A stretch of DNA of 64,000 nt from UBA1366 sp047602575 (GCA_047602575.1 JASGGY010000004.1:1-64000), one strand, 5' to 3'. Shown: positions 24,875 to 34,325, numbered from the stretch's first letter. A program made the numbers and translations. The notes: a model not told the origin generated them from the letters alone.

Positions 24875-26713
24875 ATGTGCGGAATTGCGGGAATGCTCAA
24901 CTGTGATGATTTCTGCCGCAGAAGCGGCGTGACAGACACCGCCGGAGAGATGGCGGAGCGGCTCAAACGGCGCGGTCCGGATCAGGACGGCGTTTATTTC
25001 AGGCGGGATTGCGCGCTTGTTCACACGCGCCTTGCGGTCGTTGACATCGAAAACGGCATCCAGCCGATGGTGTTCGCCGACGGCGAGAACGAGTTTGCGC
25101 TGGTTTATAATGGCGAGCTTTACAACACCGACGAGGTGCGGGAAAAGCTGCGCAGCCTCGGACACACCTTTAACGGGCATTCGGATACGGAGGTTGTGCT
25201 GAAAGCCTACATACAGTGGCGCGATGCGTGCGTGGACGAATTCAACGGGATTTTTGCGTTTGCGGTCTGGGAAAACGCTGCCAAAAAGCTTTTTTTTGCC
25301 CGCGACCGGATGGGCGTGAAGCCGTTTTTCTACGCGGTGCGGGGGAATAAATTTATTTTCTCCTCCGAACTCAAGGGCATCCTTGCGCACCCGCTTGTCA
25401 AAGCGGAAATTGACGCGGAATCCATCGCGGAGGTCATGCTGGTGGGTCCCGGGCGAACGGCGGGATACGGCATTTTCAAAGACATCGCGGAGCTTCCCGC
25501 AGGATATCTGGGTACTTTCATCGACGGTAAGCTGACGGTGCGCCGGTACTGGGACGTGACCGACGCGGACAACACGGATACCTTTGACCAGACGCTTGAA
25601 AAGGTGCGTTTTCTCGTGACCGACGCAATCCGGCGGCAGACGGTTTCGGATGTGCCGCTGTGTACGTTCTTGTCGGGCGGGCTGGACTCGAGCATCATTT
25701 CGGCGGTGACGGCGCGGGAATTCAAAAAGCTCGGGCGCGAGCTGCACACATTTTCGGTTGATTACCGCGACAACGACAAGTATTTCACCGCGTCGAAATT
25801 CTACCGAGCGCGGATGATTATTACATCCGGAAAATGGCGGAGCACATCGGCAGCACACATCATTTCGTCCGCGTTGACACGCCGGAGCTGGTGGAAAGCC
25901 TGTTCCGTGCGGGTGGACGCACGCGACCTGCCCGCAATGGCAGACGTGGACGGCTCGCTGCTGCTGTTCTGCAACGAGGTGAAAAAGCACTGCACGGTGG
26001 CACTCAGCGGCGAATGCGCCGACGAGATTTTCGGCGGATACCCGTGGTACAGGGACAAGGACATCCGCGCGACGGACGGTTTCCCGTGGTCACAGTCCAC
26101 CGTTTACCGCGCAAGCCTCTTGCAGGACGAATTCGCATCGAAGGTCAATCCCGAGAAATTCGTTTACGGCAAATACGCCGCCACCATCGCAAAAGTCAAG
26201 CCCTCCGCGGCAGTGACCTCGCTTGAGCGCCGGATGCGCGAGATGATGCGGCTAAATCTGGAATGGTTCATGCAGACGCTGCTCGACCGCAAGGATCGCA
26301 TGAGTATGTACTACGGTTTGGAAGTCCGCGTGCCGTTCTGCGACTATCGCATTGTGGAATACCTCTACACCGTGCCGTGGGAGTACAAGGACTACTTAGG
26401 GCGCGAAAAGGGCTTGCTGCGCAAGGCGATGGAGGACATTCTGCCCGAGGAAATCCTCTGGCGCAAAAAAAGCCCCTACCCCAAAACCTATAATCCCAAT
26501 TACACAGCCGCCGTGTCAAAGCTGCTGCGCGAGGTGATCGAGAACGCTTCCTCTCCCCTGCTGCGAATCGTAAAAAAGGCGGAGGTGGAGAAGCTCCTTG
26601 ACAGCACCAAGCAAACCTATTGGTATGGTCAGCTGATGACGAACCCGCAGATCATCGCTTATCTGCTGCAGGTCAACTACTGGCTGTGCGCGTATAAAAT
26701 CCAGATCGTCTGA
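24875..26713 (+). CDS. asnB: Asparagine synthetase (glutamine-hydrolysing), with two compensating frameshifts
   Basis: Amidates aspartate with glutamine nitrogen and ATP. The 612-aa product has the N-terminal Ntn glutaminase with Cys2 (M-C-G-I-A), RLAVVD, NGEIYN-like NGELYN and the synthetase domain with the ATP motif F-L-S-G-G-L-D-S-S and ALSGECADEIFGGYPWY. Between 25802 and 25912 the open frame encodes about 36 residues that do not fit the family. The other frame encodes the expected PSADDYYIRKMAEHIGSTHH and so on. One base is missing at 25802-25803 and one G is extra at 25911-25913, so the frame is restored. These are probably sequence errors; the true protein should be whole. Confidence 0.88.
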   Translation: MCGIAGMLNCDDFCRRSGVTDTAGEMAERLKRRGPDQDGVYFRRDCALVHTRLAVVDIENGIQPMVFADGENEFALVYNGELYNTDEVREKLRSLGHTFNGHSDTEVVLKAYIQWRDACVDEFNGIFAFAVWENAAKKLFFARDRMGVKPFFYAVRGNKFIFSSELKGILAHPLVKAEIDAESIAEVMLVGPGRTAGYGIFKDIAELPAGYLGTFIDGKLTVRRYWDVTDADNTDTFDQTLEKVRFLVTDAIRRQTVSDVPLCTFLSGGLDSSIISAVTAREFKKLGRELHTFSVDYRDNDKYFTASKFYRARMIITSGKWRSTSAAHIISSALTRRSWWKACSVRVDARDLPAMADVDGSLLLFCNEVKKHCTVALSGECADEIFGGYPWYRDKDIRATDGFPWSQSTVYRASLLQDEFASKVNPEKFVYGKYAATIAKVKPSAAVTSLERRMREMMRLNLEWFMQTLLDRKDRMSMYYGLEVRVPFCDYRIVEYLYTVPWEYKDYLGREKGLLRKAMEDILPEEILWRKKSPYPKTYNPNYTAAVSKLLREVIENASSPLLRIVKKAEVEKLLDSTKQTYWYGQLMTNPQIIAYLLQVNYWLCAYKIQIV

Positions 26714-26740
26714 CGTTTGCGTCGGACTTCGTATAAAGAA

Positions 26741-26783
26741 AAAGCGCCGTATCTTCTGCCGAATGACAGATGAACGGCGCTTT
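26741..26783. terminator. Bidirectional terminator between converging genes
   Basis: AAAGCGCCGT/ACGGCGCTTT stem (10 bp) with a smaller inner TCTG/CAGA stem, A-run before and T-run after. It separates asnB from the minus-strand gene at 26796. Confidence 0.85.
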
Positions 26784-26795
26784 GTTTTTTTGAAT

Positions 26796-27857
26796 TTAAT
26801 AACCGTAGAATGTCATGCATTCGTCCACGCCCACGTCCGCATGCGGTGTGATGCTCGTGAACAGCGAGGAGGAGCATTGGCTTTTTGCGGGTGTGGGATA
26901 ACTTCCGATGCAATCCGAACCGCTTTGTGAGGCGAAATACACGGCGTTCACCGTGCCGTCGTCGTTGAAGCTGACGGCAATGTCAAAATAGTCACAATAA
27001 GTTCCCTGATAAACCGATTCCATAAAGCGATTAAAATAATCCTCGTTCGTTGAATCGGCGATCAGCGTGGAGTGCTGTGATTCGACGCCGAACTCATTAT
27101 CCGAAATCCGATACACGCCCACGGCGACAAACCGCATACCGCTTGCGTCACTTGAAATAAATGGCGTACCTTCCGCGTTCATCTCCGTGGCTGTCGCACT
27201 GAGTGCCGTGTACGCACGCTGCGCGTTGTTATTCTCAAACTGCACAGCACCGGTATCCACCGTTGCCGTGTCGTCCGTTTCCGTTGTCAGGGTACTGTTT
27301 GGATCGGCAGTCAGCTGTTTGATTGCCTGCATCACCAGCTTGTCGCCGTAGACAATGTGCCAGCTTCCGTCCACTTTGCCGACCACAACGCCGAGCGTGA
27401 GCGGCAGGGTTTCCTCACCGCCCGTCGCGGTGATGTTCAGGCTCAGCCAGTATGCTTTTTCGACGGACACATCCATATCCATGTCTTTATAAAACGCTTC
27501 GATTTCGTCAATTTTCGAACCATTTAGCTTTTCGCGGTCAAACACCTTGTAATCCAGTGTGAATTCGCCTGAAACAAAGCGCTTTGCCAGCTCTTCGTTT
27601 ATGTCGTCAAAGGAGCTGTCAAGGCTTTTGAAAATTGCGTCGTTTCCGCCGCTGATCATTTCCGAAACCGGCTCTGGCAGCGCGCCGATCATCCGCTGCG
27701 TATCGCTTTGCTCAATACCCTCGAGCAAATCACGGACAGGCTGTTCCATCTGTGCGCGAACAAGCCTAAACGCAAGCAGCCCTGCTGCGGCAAGCAGAAC
27801 CAGCACCGCCGCAATGCCGATGAGCCGGTTGCGGTTATGTAAAAGAAAGCTTTTCAT
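26796..27857 (-). CDS. Membrane-anchored extracytoplasmic protein, unknown function
   Basis: 353 aa: a short basic N-terminus, one transmembrane helix (about 12-32), then a long outside domain without a recognised family. It contains an early segment on a possible regulatory helix (EQPVRDLLEGIEQSDTQRM) and a beta-rich part (LPLTLGVVVGKVDGSWHIVY) of a kind seen in lipoproteins with DUF4878/NTF2-like folds. The start M-K-S-F-L-L at 27857 was chosen because it leaves the helix at the N-terminus. It lies 23 bp downstream of the zinc-ribbon gene with which it shares architecture. Confidence 0.6.
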   Translation of the reverse strand: MKSFLLHNRNRLIGIAAVLVLLAAAGLLAFRLVRAQMEQPVRDLLEGIEQSDTQRMIGALPEPVSEMISGGNDAIFKSLDSSFDDINEELAKRFVSGEFTLDYKVFDREKLNGSKIDEIEAFYKDMDMDVSVEKAYWLSLNITATGGEETLPLTLGVVVGKVDGSWHIVYGDKLVMQAIKQLTADPNSTLTTETDDTATVDTGAVQFENNNAQRAYTALSATATEMNAEGTPFISSDASGMRFVAVGVYRISDNEFGVESQHSTLIADSTNEDYFNRFMESVYQGTYCDYFDIAVSFNDDGTVNAVYFASQSGSDCIGSYPTPAKSQCSSSLFTSITPHADVGVDECMTFYGY

Positions 27858-27880
27858 TGTCACAAACCCTTTCCACGGCG

Positions 27881-28744
27881 TTATTGCAAGGTCAGCTGAT
27901 AGAGCGTATCCATCATGTCGTCGAAATCCGTGCCCAGAAATGTCGCATCGTCCTCCGCGAAATGCTCCGCGTCTATGAGCAGCCATTCCCCGTCGCACAA
28001 GCCGCTGGTGAGATTATAGCAAAAGCGCTCGGTGTTCTCGCTGTCCTCAATGGTGAAGCACACATCCGCGGAATATGCGCGCTCTACGACCAGCTCCCCG
28101 CCGGTATTTGTCCGGTAAAAGCGCTTGATCCGCGCCAGCTCCGCGTCGTCGAGCCTACGGCTGTGATAAATCTCAAAGGTCATTTCCGCATCGTTGGAAA
28201 AGCTTTTTTTTGACTGTACAATCGCGTCGTTTAGTTTTTTGATAACCATGTCCTCTGTGACAGCGGTCGGCAGTTCATACGATACATTGCCGTCGGCGTC
28301 ATCGTAGTAATCCTGGTTGCTGTAGTCCTCATTATAACGAGAAATTGCGATGTTGTTGTATTGATCCAGCGCCAGCGTCATCAGCTGCTCGGGAATAATC
28401 TCATCGAGGTTGTCCGCGTCTGCGAGATTCCACGCGACACAGATTGCCGCAAACGGTGCGTCATACGGCGTGTAGCATTTGTGTACCAGAAAAATCGCTC
28501 CCGCGCCTGTCAGCAGCAGTCCGGCGAACGCAGCCGCAGTTATCGCCTTGTGCTGCCGGATGACTGCAGCAAGGCTTCTCCTGCCGATTTTTCGGCGCAG
28601 GAATACCAGCAGCCCTTTTTTGCGCACAATCGGCGCAGGCTCCGATACCGGTATGGTCTTCTCGGCGGTGGAAGTTCCGCACACCCCGCACAGCTGCGCA
28701 TCATCATTGAGCAGCAAGCCGCATTCCCGACAGTATTTCGCCAT
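27881..28744 (-). CDS. Zinc-ribbon membrane protein
   Basis: 287 aa. The N-terminus is a double-CxxC zinc ribbon (YCRECGLLLNDDAQLCGVCG). A cytosolic basic linker, one transmembrane helix (about 70-92) and an extracytoplasmic domain of about 195 residues follow. This is the common clostridial 'zinc ribbon - TM - outer domain' layout, of unknown function. It forms an operon with the next gene, which has a similar one-helix layout. Start: ATG 28744 (M-A-K-Y-C) is preferred, but ATG 28756 in the same frame is possible; neither has a clear ribosome site. Confidence 0.6.
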   Translation of the reverse strand: MAKYCRECGLLLNDDAQLCGVCGTSTAEKTIPVSEPAPIVRKKGLLVFLRRKIGRRSLAAVIRQHKAITAAAFAGLLLTGAGAIFLVHKCYTPYDAPFAAICVAWNLADADNLDEIIPEQLMTLALDQYNNIAISRYNEDYSNQDYYDDADGNVSYELPTAVTEDMVIKKLNDAIVQSKKSFSNDAEMTFEIYHSRRLDDAELARIKRFYRTNTGGELVVERAYSADVCFTIEDSENTERFCYNLTSGLCDGEWLLIDAEHFAEDDATFLGTDFDDMMDTLYQLTLQ

Positions 28745-28911
28745 CACATCGCCCATGCCGATTCTGCAAAACGCCGGATCGGCTGCGTATGGGCTTGCAC
28801 CTCGCTTTCATTTCGTCCGAAGTTGGTTTCACATATTCCTAAGCGCATTCTGATTTCTTCACAAGTTTTCATGAATTTGCCTTTTTATTATAACAAATTC
28901 CTTGCCGCTTG

Positions 28912-30531
28912 TCAATCTGTCCGCGACAAATCGCCGGTAGATTTTCCCGAACCGTACGCCTGCATCAGCGCTTGTGCCGCGCGCAGTCCGTCCACCGCCG
29001 CGGAAACGATCCCGCCCGCGTAGCCCGCGCCCTCGCCGCAGGGATAGAGATTGTCAAAGCCCACCGCGCACAGCCGTTCGTCGCGCGGCATCCGTACGGG
29101 CGAGGAGGTGCGGGTTTCGGGCGCGGTGAGAATGGCAGCGCCGTCGCCGAAGCAGCGCATCTGTCCGGCAAACACGCGCAGTCCTGCAGTAAGCGCCTGT
29201 GTGACAAACGGCGGGAACAGCGTGCGGAAGTCCACGTCGTAAATCCCGCGCGCATAGCTCGGTTCAACCGCAAGCCCCGTTTTCTGAAAGCCGCAAAGCG
29301 CTGCCGCCGTACAGGACGGCGCAGCATAGGGCGTGTTTTTTGAAAACGCGCGCCGTTCAATTTCCTGCGCAAAGCGCACTCCGTCAAGCGGATGCGTGCC
29401 GAAGTCCTCCGGCGTGACCGATACCGCAATCGCCGCGTTGGCGTTTTGCCCCGCACGCGCGTGGTTGCTCATGCCGTTGGTGACGATCGTATGCTCCTCG
29501 CTTTGCGCCGGAACAACCACGCCGCCCGGACACATACAAAAGGTATACACACCCCGCCCCGTGCGCTTGTCACGGTGGGAAAGCTGATACTCCCCCGCCG
29601 GCAGGAGCGGGTTGCCCGCCTGATTGTGATAAAGGCATTCGTCCACCGCGCTCTGGCGATGCTCGATCCGCGCGCCGACCGAAAAAGGCTTTGCTTCCAG
29701 CTTCATGCCCGCATCAAGGCACAGTGTAAACGTATCCCGCGCGGAATGCCCGACGGCAAGCACCAGTGCCGCGGCGGGGATTTCCTCGCCCTTGTCGGTG
29801 ATAACGGCACGGATCGTTCCGCCGTCGGCTTTGATGCCGGCAAGCTTTGTGTCAAAGCGGATGGTTCCGCCCAAGGATTCGATGTGCTTTCTCAGATTCA
29901 CAATCACCCCGCGCAGCAGATCCGTGCCGATGTGGGGTTTTGCCTTGCGAAGGATTTCCTCCGGCGCGCCCGCCTGTGCAAAGCGTTCCAGCACATAGCG
30001 CGCCAGCGGGTCCCCGATGCGCGTGGTGAGCTTTCCGTCAGAAAACGTACCCGCGCCGCCTTCGCCGAACTGCACGTTGCAGGCTTCGTTAAGCGCACCG
30101 CCGGACCAGAACGTATCCACGGCGCATGCGCGCGTTTCCATTGCGCCGCCCCGCTCCAGCACCACCGGACAAAAGCCCTGCTCCGCCAGTGCCAGTGCGC
30201 AGAAAATCCCAGCCGGTCCGAAACCAACAACGACAACTTTCCCGTTTTTCGGCGGCGCGCAGGGAACGGTTTCAAACACCGCACTGCGCGCAAGGCTAAT
30301 AAACGGATTCTGCGCAGCGAGGGCTTCTTCCTGCGCTTTGTCGGCAAGCTCCGCATAAACCGTATGCACAAACAGCAGCTTTCCCGCGGCGCTTTTTCGT
30401 GCGTCTACGGAGGTTTTGTAGACACCGGCTTTTTCAGCGCCCGTCAGACCTGCTTTATTCAAGCCCGTACGGATGATTTCTTCCTCCCCTGCGCCGGGGG
30501 ATGTGATGACCTGCGAAATGATAACCGGCAA
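28912..30531 (-). CDS. FAD-dependent dehydrogenase, COG2509 family
   Basis: A 539-aa predicted flavoprotein of unknown substrate. After an N-terminal about 85-residue domain with S-V-D-A-R-K comes the dinucleotide fold VVVGFGPAGIFCALALAEQG (about 92-112). The family stretches CNVQFGEGGAGTFSDGKLTTR, CPGGVVVPA and the C-terminal YPCGEGAGYAGGI follow. The start is taken as TTG 30531, 8 nt from an AAAGGAG site. It lies directly behind the ybbR terminator, so it may be its own unit. Confidence 0.85.
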   Translation of the reverse strand: MPVIISQVITSPGAGEEEIIRTGLNKAGLTGAEKAGVYKTSVDARKSAAGKLLFVHTVYAELADKAQEEALAAQNPFISLARSAVFETVPCAPPKNGKVVVVGFGPAGIFCALALAEQGFCPVVLERGGAMETRACAVDTFWSGGALNEACNVQFGEGGAGTFSDGKLTTRIGDPLARYVLERFAQAGAPEEILRKAKPHIGTDLLRGVIVNLRKHIESLGGTIRFDTKLAGIKADGGTIRAVITDKGEEIPAAALVLAVGHSARDTFTLCLDAGMKLEAKPFSVGARIEHRQSAVDECLYHNQAGNPLLPAGEYQLSHRDKRTGRGVYTFCMCPGGVVVPAQSEEHTIVTNGMSNHARAGQNANAAIAVSVTPEDFGTHPLDGVRFAQEIERRAFSKNTPYAAPSCTAAALCGFQKTGLAVEPSYARGIYDVDFRTLFPPFVTQALTAGLRVFAGQMRCFGDGAAILTAPETRTSSPVRMPRDERLCAVGFDNLYPCGEGAGYAGGIVSAAVDGLRAAQALMQAYGSGKSTGDLSRTD

Positions 30532-30556
30532 GTTTCGCACTCCTTTTTTCAAAAAA

Positions 30557-30579
30557 AGGGCAGGCAACGCGCCTGCCCT
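30557..30579 (-). terminator. Terminator after cdaR
   Basis: A perfect 9-bp stem AGGGCAGGC/GCCTGCCCT with a 5-base loop, and a T7 run on the minus strand, six bases past the cdaR stop. Confidence 0.85.
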
Positions 30580-30584
30580 CTGTC

Positions 30585-31859
30585 TTATCTTGTGACGTTG
30601 ATGGTGATTTCATAAGTGCCGAATGCCCAGATGTCGTCGTAAACCGGCGAATAAATCGTCACCACGCGGGTGTACGTTCCGGTATCAAGCTCGCTGCCCG
30701 CCATATCGAGTGACGCGATGAGGTTTTCCGCCTTGAGCTTGCCGATGGACGCCTCCGGTCCGATCATCCGGATGCCGCTGATTTTTTTCGTTCCTGTCGT
30801 CACCGTCATGCCCGCAGGGATGTTCTTGATTTGGATCTGTGTATCGTCGATTGAGTAGGTAGCGGCGGTATAGCCGTCTGTGTCAAAGAACGCGGTTACA
30901 TTGTCGATTCCGCTCGAGTTGACCACCGTGCTTTCAAGCGTGACGGGGAAGTTTTTGTTATAATTCAAATCAATGGTGTTGAGTCCGATGCTGCCGATGA
31001 TTTTCTCGGTTGCGGTAAGCGTACCGATCGGTGCGGCGACGTCGATGCTATTTTCGGAGAGGGTATACTTCAGCGAGCTTTCGTTAAAATTCGCCGGCAT
31101 ACCAAGAATTTGCAGTTTTAAATTCAGCGTCTTTTTCTCATAAACGGTGAAATTCGCCTTAATTCCGTCCATACCGTCAATGGTAAGATCCGTCTGATCT
31201 ACCGGTGCGTTGCTCTCGTCGTAAAGAATGAGCTTTCCTTCGCCGGTGGTGTAGGATTCGGAAAGAGATTTCACCTCGCTGATGCGATAAACAGCGTGGT
31301 CAACCTGATCCACCTCCCTTTGCGGACCCTCGACCGCGATTTCCGAAACATTGAGCGCGTTGTCGGATGAGGTGAGCAAAAAGCCTTCGTCGGCGCTGAT
31401 GTTGGGCGCTTCGAGCGTCACGGGAATCTGTTTTTTCTTGATATAATCAAACCGCACCTTGACCTTTGCCGGTGAAACATCCAGCACATCAAGGCTGTCG
31501 CCGTTGCGGGAGGTCACATCCACGTTGAGGTCATATGTTCCGTCCTTGTTCACGCCGGCGAGATCCACCGTGGCTTTCAGATCATCCGCGGAGTAGTTGC
31601 CGATCTCGTAACGCATACCCTTGATCTGGACGTTGACGGTGGTCTGCGCGTCAAAATTGACCGGCTCAAGCCCGTCCGCCGTATCGGCTGACAGCTTAAG
31701 CGTGACGGGAACATTGTTCACCGTCGTTTGAATCTGCGGGTACAGCGTCATCGAAAGCACCACCCAGATCACCACGGCAAGCACCACCGCGGCGATGCGC
31801 AGGTACAGATCCTTGCCGAAGCGCTGCCGGAGCTTAAGCTTTTTTCTTAGTTTTTCCAT
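30585..31859 (-). CDS. cdaR: YbbR-domain regulator of the diadenylate cyclase
   Basis: Membrane-bound partner that modulates CdaA. 424 aa: one N-terminal transmembrane helix (about 22-42), then about four YbbR repeats outside the cell, recognisable by recurring V-N-V-Q-I-K-G and P-V-T-L-E phrases. It overlaps the end of cdaA by 26 bases. In most Firmicutes glmM follows as a third gene; here a terminator follows instead. Confidence 0.92.
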   Translation of the reverse strand: MEKLRKKLKLRQRFGKDLYLRIAAVVLAVVIWVVLSMTLYPQIQTTVNNVPVTLKLSADTADGLEPVNFDAQTTVNVQIKGMRYEIGNYSADDLKATVDLAGVNKDGTYDLNVDVTSRNGDSLDVLDVSPAKVKVRFDYIKKKQIPVTLEAPNISADEGFLLTSSDNALNVSEIAVEGPQREVDQVDHAVYRISEVKSLSESYTTGEGKLILYDESNAPVDQTDLTIDGMDGIKANFTVYEKKTLNLKLQILGMPANFNESSLKYTLSENSIDVAAPIGTLTATEKIIGSIGLNTIDLNYNKNFPVTLESTVVNSSGIDNVTAFFDTDGYTAATYSIDDTQIQIKNIPAGMTVTTGTKKISGIRMIGPEASIGKLKAENLIASLDMAGSELDTGTYTRVVTIYSPVYDDIWAFGTYEITINVTR

Positions 31860-32694
31860 GTCGTACCGTCCTTTTTATGGAAGCCGATTTCTCGGGAATC
31901 AATCGTGCTTTTAACAGCTTGCGCAGGCTGTCTTTGGTGAAGCCGCGCGTCAGCTCGCCGTCCTCCGCCACGGAAATCGTGCCGGTTTCCTCGGAAACCA
32001 CCACCACGATCGCATCGGAGTTTTCGCTCATGCCGATTGCAGCGCGGTGGCGCGAGCCAAGCTGCTTGTTAATCAGCTCCTCCTTCTGCGGCTTTGGCAA
32101 AAAGCAACCCGCTGCGAGAATCATGCCGTTGCGCACAATCACCGCACCGTCGTGCAGAGGTGTATTCGGGAAAAAGATGTTGCCGAACACTGCGGCACTC
32201 GGCACACAGCTAAGGATTGTGCCGGTGTCGATCTGTTCGCCTAAGCGCGTCTGACGCTCAAAGACAATCAGCGCACCTGTTGTAGTGGCGGACAAGTCCT
32301 GCGCGGCTTCGCTGACTGCGTCGATAGCACGCGTCCAAAGCTCCTCCGCGTTGCTTTCCTCACTGGTGCCAAAGACGCTGAAATTCGATACCTTAGTGCG
32401 CCCCATTTTTTCGAGAATCCGGCGCAACTCGGGCTGAAACATGATGAGGATTGCGAGGATGCCCCACTGGAAAAAGGTTTTCAGTAGAAACGTCATGGTT
32501 TTTAAATGTAAGAGATTGGCGACCAGATAGCCAACACAAATGATGACAATGCCCTTAACAAGCTGCTGCGCACGGGTTTCGCGCACTAGCTTGATGCCCT
32601 TGAAAATCAGGTACGACAGAAACACCATGTCGATCACGTCGAACACAGTGATGGATTTCAACACGCTGATGAGCGCGGTCATGATTCCCGTCAT
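31834..32694 (-). CDS. cdaA: Diadenylate cyclase (c-di-AMP synthase)
   Basis: Makes c-di-AMP from two ATP at the membrane. 286 aa: three N-terminal helices (about 15-90), then the DAC domain with the catalytic motifs DGA in TPLHDGAVIV and RHR in GSRHRAAIGMSE. The start ATG 32694 lies 7 nt after AGGGAAG; an ATG at 32742 gives an implausible hydrophilic extension. The product signals potassium sufficiency and should control the KimA-type transporter at 16843-18852. Confidence 0.95.
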   Translation of the reverse strand: MTGIMTALISVLKSITVFDVIDMVFLSYLIFKGIKLVRETRAQQLVKGIVIICVGYLVANLLHLKTMTFLLKTFFQWGILAILIMFQPELRRILEKMGRTKVSNFSVFGTSEESNAEELWTRAIDAVSEAAQDLSATTTGALIVFERQTRLGEQIDTGTILSCVPSAAVFGNIFFPNTPLHDGAVIVRNGMILAAGCFLPKPQKEELINKQLGSRHRAAIGMSENSDAIVVVVSEETGTISVAEDGELTRGFTKDSLRKLLKARLIPEKSASIKRTVRHGKTKKKA

Positions 32695-32825
32695 GTGATT
32701 GCTTCCCTGCTTTCCGTTAGACTTGTCGCCGGACAAAAACAAATGTCATCAGTAGCCGTCAAGTTACTGATAACATTAATTTTATCATATCATCGCAAAA
32801 ATCACAAGAGAAAATTTGTATTTTT

Positions 32826-33968
32826 TTATTTTTTTTTCGCATCAAACTGCTGGAGCGCCGAAATCAAAGCCCGCACCTGTGCTGTATTATTGAAAACGGA
32901 GGGTGCAAAGCGCACCACGCCGGTTTCGGTCGTGCCCATTGCCCCGTGTGTGACCGCTGCACACTGCAACCCGCCGCGCAGCGCAAAGCCCTTTTCGCTG
33001 AGGTAGGACGCAACGGCTTCCGATGGTGCATCAGTATGTTCAAACGCGACGATCGGCATATATTTACAATATGGATTGCGATAAACTTTAATCGCCTTGT
33101 TTTCGCGCAAGAGCTTGACAAACAATGCGCACAACGCTTCTTCCTTCCGCTCGATGGCATCAAAACCTGTTGTTTTCACAAAGCGGATGCCCTCGCCCAG
33201 CGCGATGATGCCCACGGTGTTGAGCGTGCCGCTCTCCAGCTGTTCGGGCAGAAAAGGCGTTTGTGTCAGCTGTGCGGAGGTCGCACCCGTGCCGCCCTGC
33301 ATGAGGGGCTTGATGGGGAATTTCCCGTCAGTCATCAGCAGCCCCGTGCCGGTCGGGCCGTACAGCCCCTTGTGTCCGGCGGTACAGAGGATGTTAATGC
33401 CGTCGGAAAGCTTTACCGGGCGGATGCCGCAGACCTGCGCGCCGTCGGCGATGAATGCGATGCCGTGGCGCCTGCACACCTCGCCGATGCGCCGCCACGG
33501 GAGGATTTGTCCGGTGACGTTAGAGGCGAGCGTGCAGACCACAGCGGAGGTTCTGGGGGTGATGAGCTTCTCGAAATTCGCTGCGGTCACTTCGTCGTCA
33601 AACGACGGTGAAGCGACGGAATACGTGACCCCGTCGGTTAGGGAAAGCGCATGAACGGGGCGCGCGACCGAATTATGCTCCAAACTGGAAATCACCACAT
33701 GACTGCCCGGTGTGACTACGCCTTGGATGGCGATGTTGAGTGCGTGGGTGCAGTTTGAGGTAAACACCACGTTTTCGAGCTGCGCGCCGAACAGCTCCGA
33801 CGCAGCAAGCCGAACGTTGTAGATCTGCTCCGCCGCGCGCAGGGAAAGCGCGTGACCGCTGCGGCCGGGGTTTCCGCCGTAAAGCGAAATCGCCCTCGCC
33901 GCCGCCGTTGTGACTTGCTCCGGCTTCGGAAAGGTCGTGGCGGCGTTGTCGAAGTTGATGATTGTCAT
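32826..33968 (-). CDS. Cysteine desulfurase-like PLP aminotransferase (class V)
   Basis: A 380-aa PLP enzyme of the IscS/SufS/Csd superfamily that would release sulfur or selenium from (seleno)cysteine. Landmarks: N-F-D-N-A-A-T-T-F-P-K-P at the N-terminus, S-S-L-E-H-N-S-V-A-R-P, the PLP-binding lysine in AGHKGLYGPTGTG, and a C-terminal G-G-L-Q-C-A-A-V-T-H with the likely acceptor Cys. It belongs to the group that pairs with DUF3343 proteins, and such a gene lies directly upstream at 34056-34277. There is no IscU/SufU scaffold nearby. Confidence 0.85.
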   Translation of the reverse strand: MTIINFDNAATTFPKPEQVTTAAARAISLYGGNPGRSGHALSLRAAEQIYNVRLAASELFGAQLENVVFTSNCTHALNIAIQGVVTPGSHVVISSLEHNSVARPVHALSLTDGVTYSVASPSFDDEVTAANFEKLITPRTSAVVCTLASNVTGQILPWRRIGEVCRRHGIAFIADGAQVCGIRPVKLSDGINILCTAGHKGLYGPTGTGLLMTDGKFPIKPLMQGGTGATSAQLTQTPFLPEQLESGTLNTVGIIALGEGIRFVKTTGFDAIERKEEALCALFVKLLRENKAIKVYRNPYCKYMPIVAFEHTDAPSEAVASYLSEKGFALRGGLQCAAVTHGAMGTTETGVVRFAPSVFNNTAQVRALISALQQFDAKKK

Positions 33969-34055
33969 ATTGAACCCATCCTTTCTGGTTATGTAGGCGC
34001 ATTCTAAAGAACGCGCCCTATCATTGCCAAGAGCCGCCAGTCACATTCCGGCGCG

Positions 34056-34277
34056 TCAGTTTTTGAGCGTGGTGTAGTCCTTATAACGGATGCCCGCCGC
34101 ATCAAGGATGGGCAGAATCACGTCTACTTTCTCGCGCACCTGAATGGAATATCCGCAGCCGGACCCTAAGTTCCGGGGAGTTCTGACGACCTCGCAGTAA
34201 TAACCCTTGCCGTTGATCAGGCTTTTCGCCTTCATGGCATAGGTTATGGATGTCAGTGCAATCAGACTCTTGTTCAC
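34056..34277 (-). CDS. DUF3343 small protein, putative sulfur/selenium carrier
   Basis: A 73-aa protein read from GTG 34277 (AAGGAA about 10 nt upstream). It matches the DUF3343 pattern: an alternating strand/helix start (S-L-I-A-L-T-S-I-T-Y-A-M-K-A), then CEVVRTPRNLGSGCGYSI with a conserved Cys that could carry persulfide or selenide. The open frame extends to 34562 but that part is antisense to ispF. Transcribed just before the cysteine desulfurase-like gene, it probably accepts sulfur from it. Confidence 0.7.
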   Translation of the reverse strand: MNKSLIALTSITYAMKAKSLINGKGYYCEVVRTPRNLGSGCGYSIQVREKVDVILPILDAAGIRYKDYTTLKN

Positions 34278-34325
34278 CTGATACCATTCCTTTCCGGCTT
34301 CCGCGGGTTGCCCCCATGAAACCAA

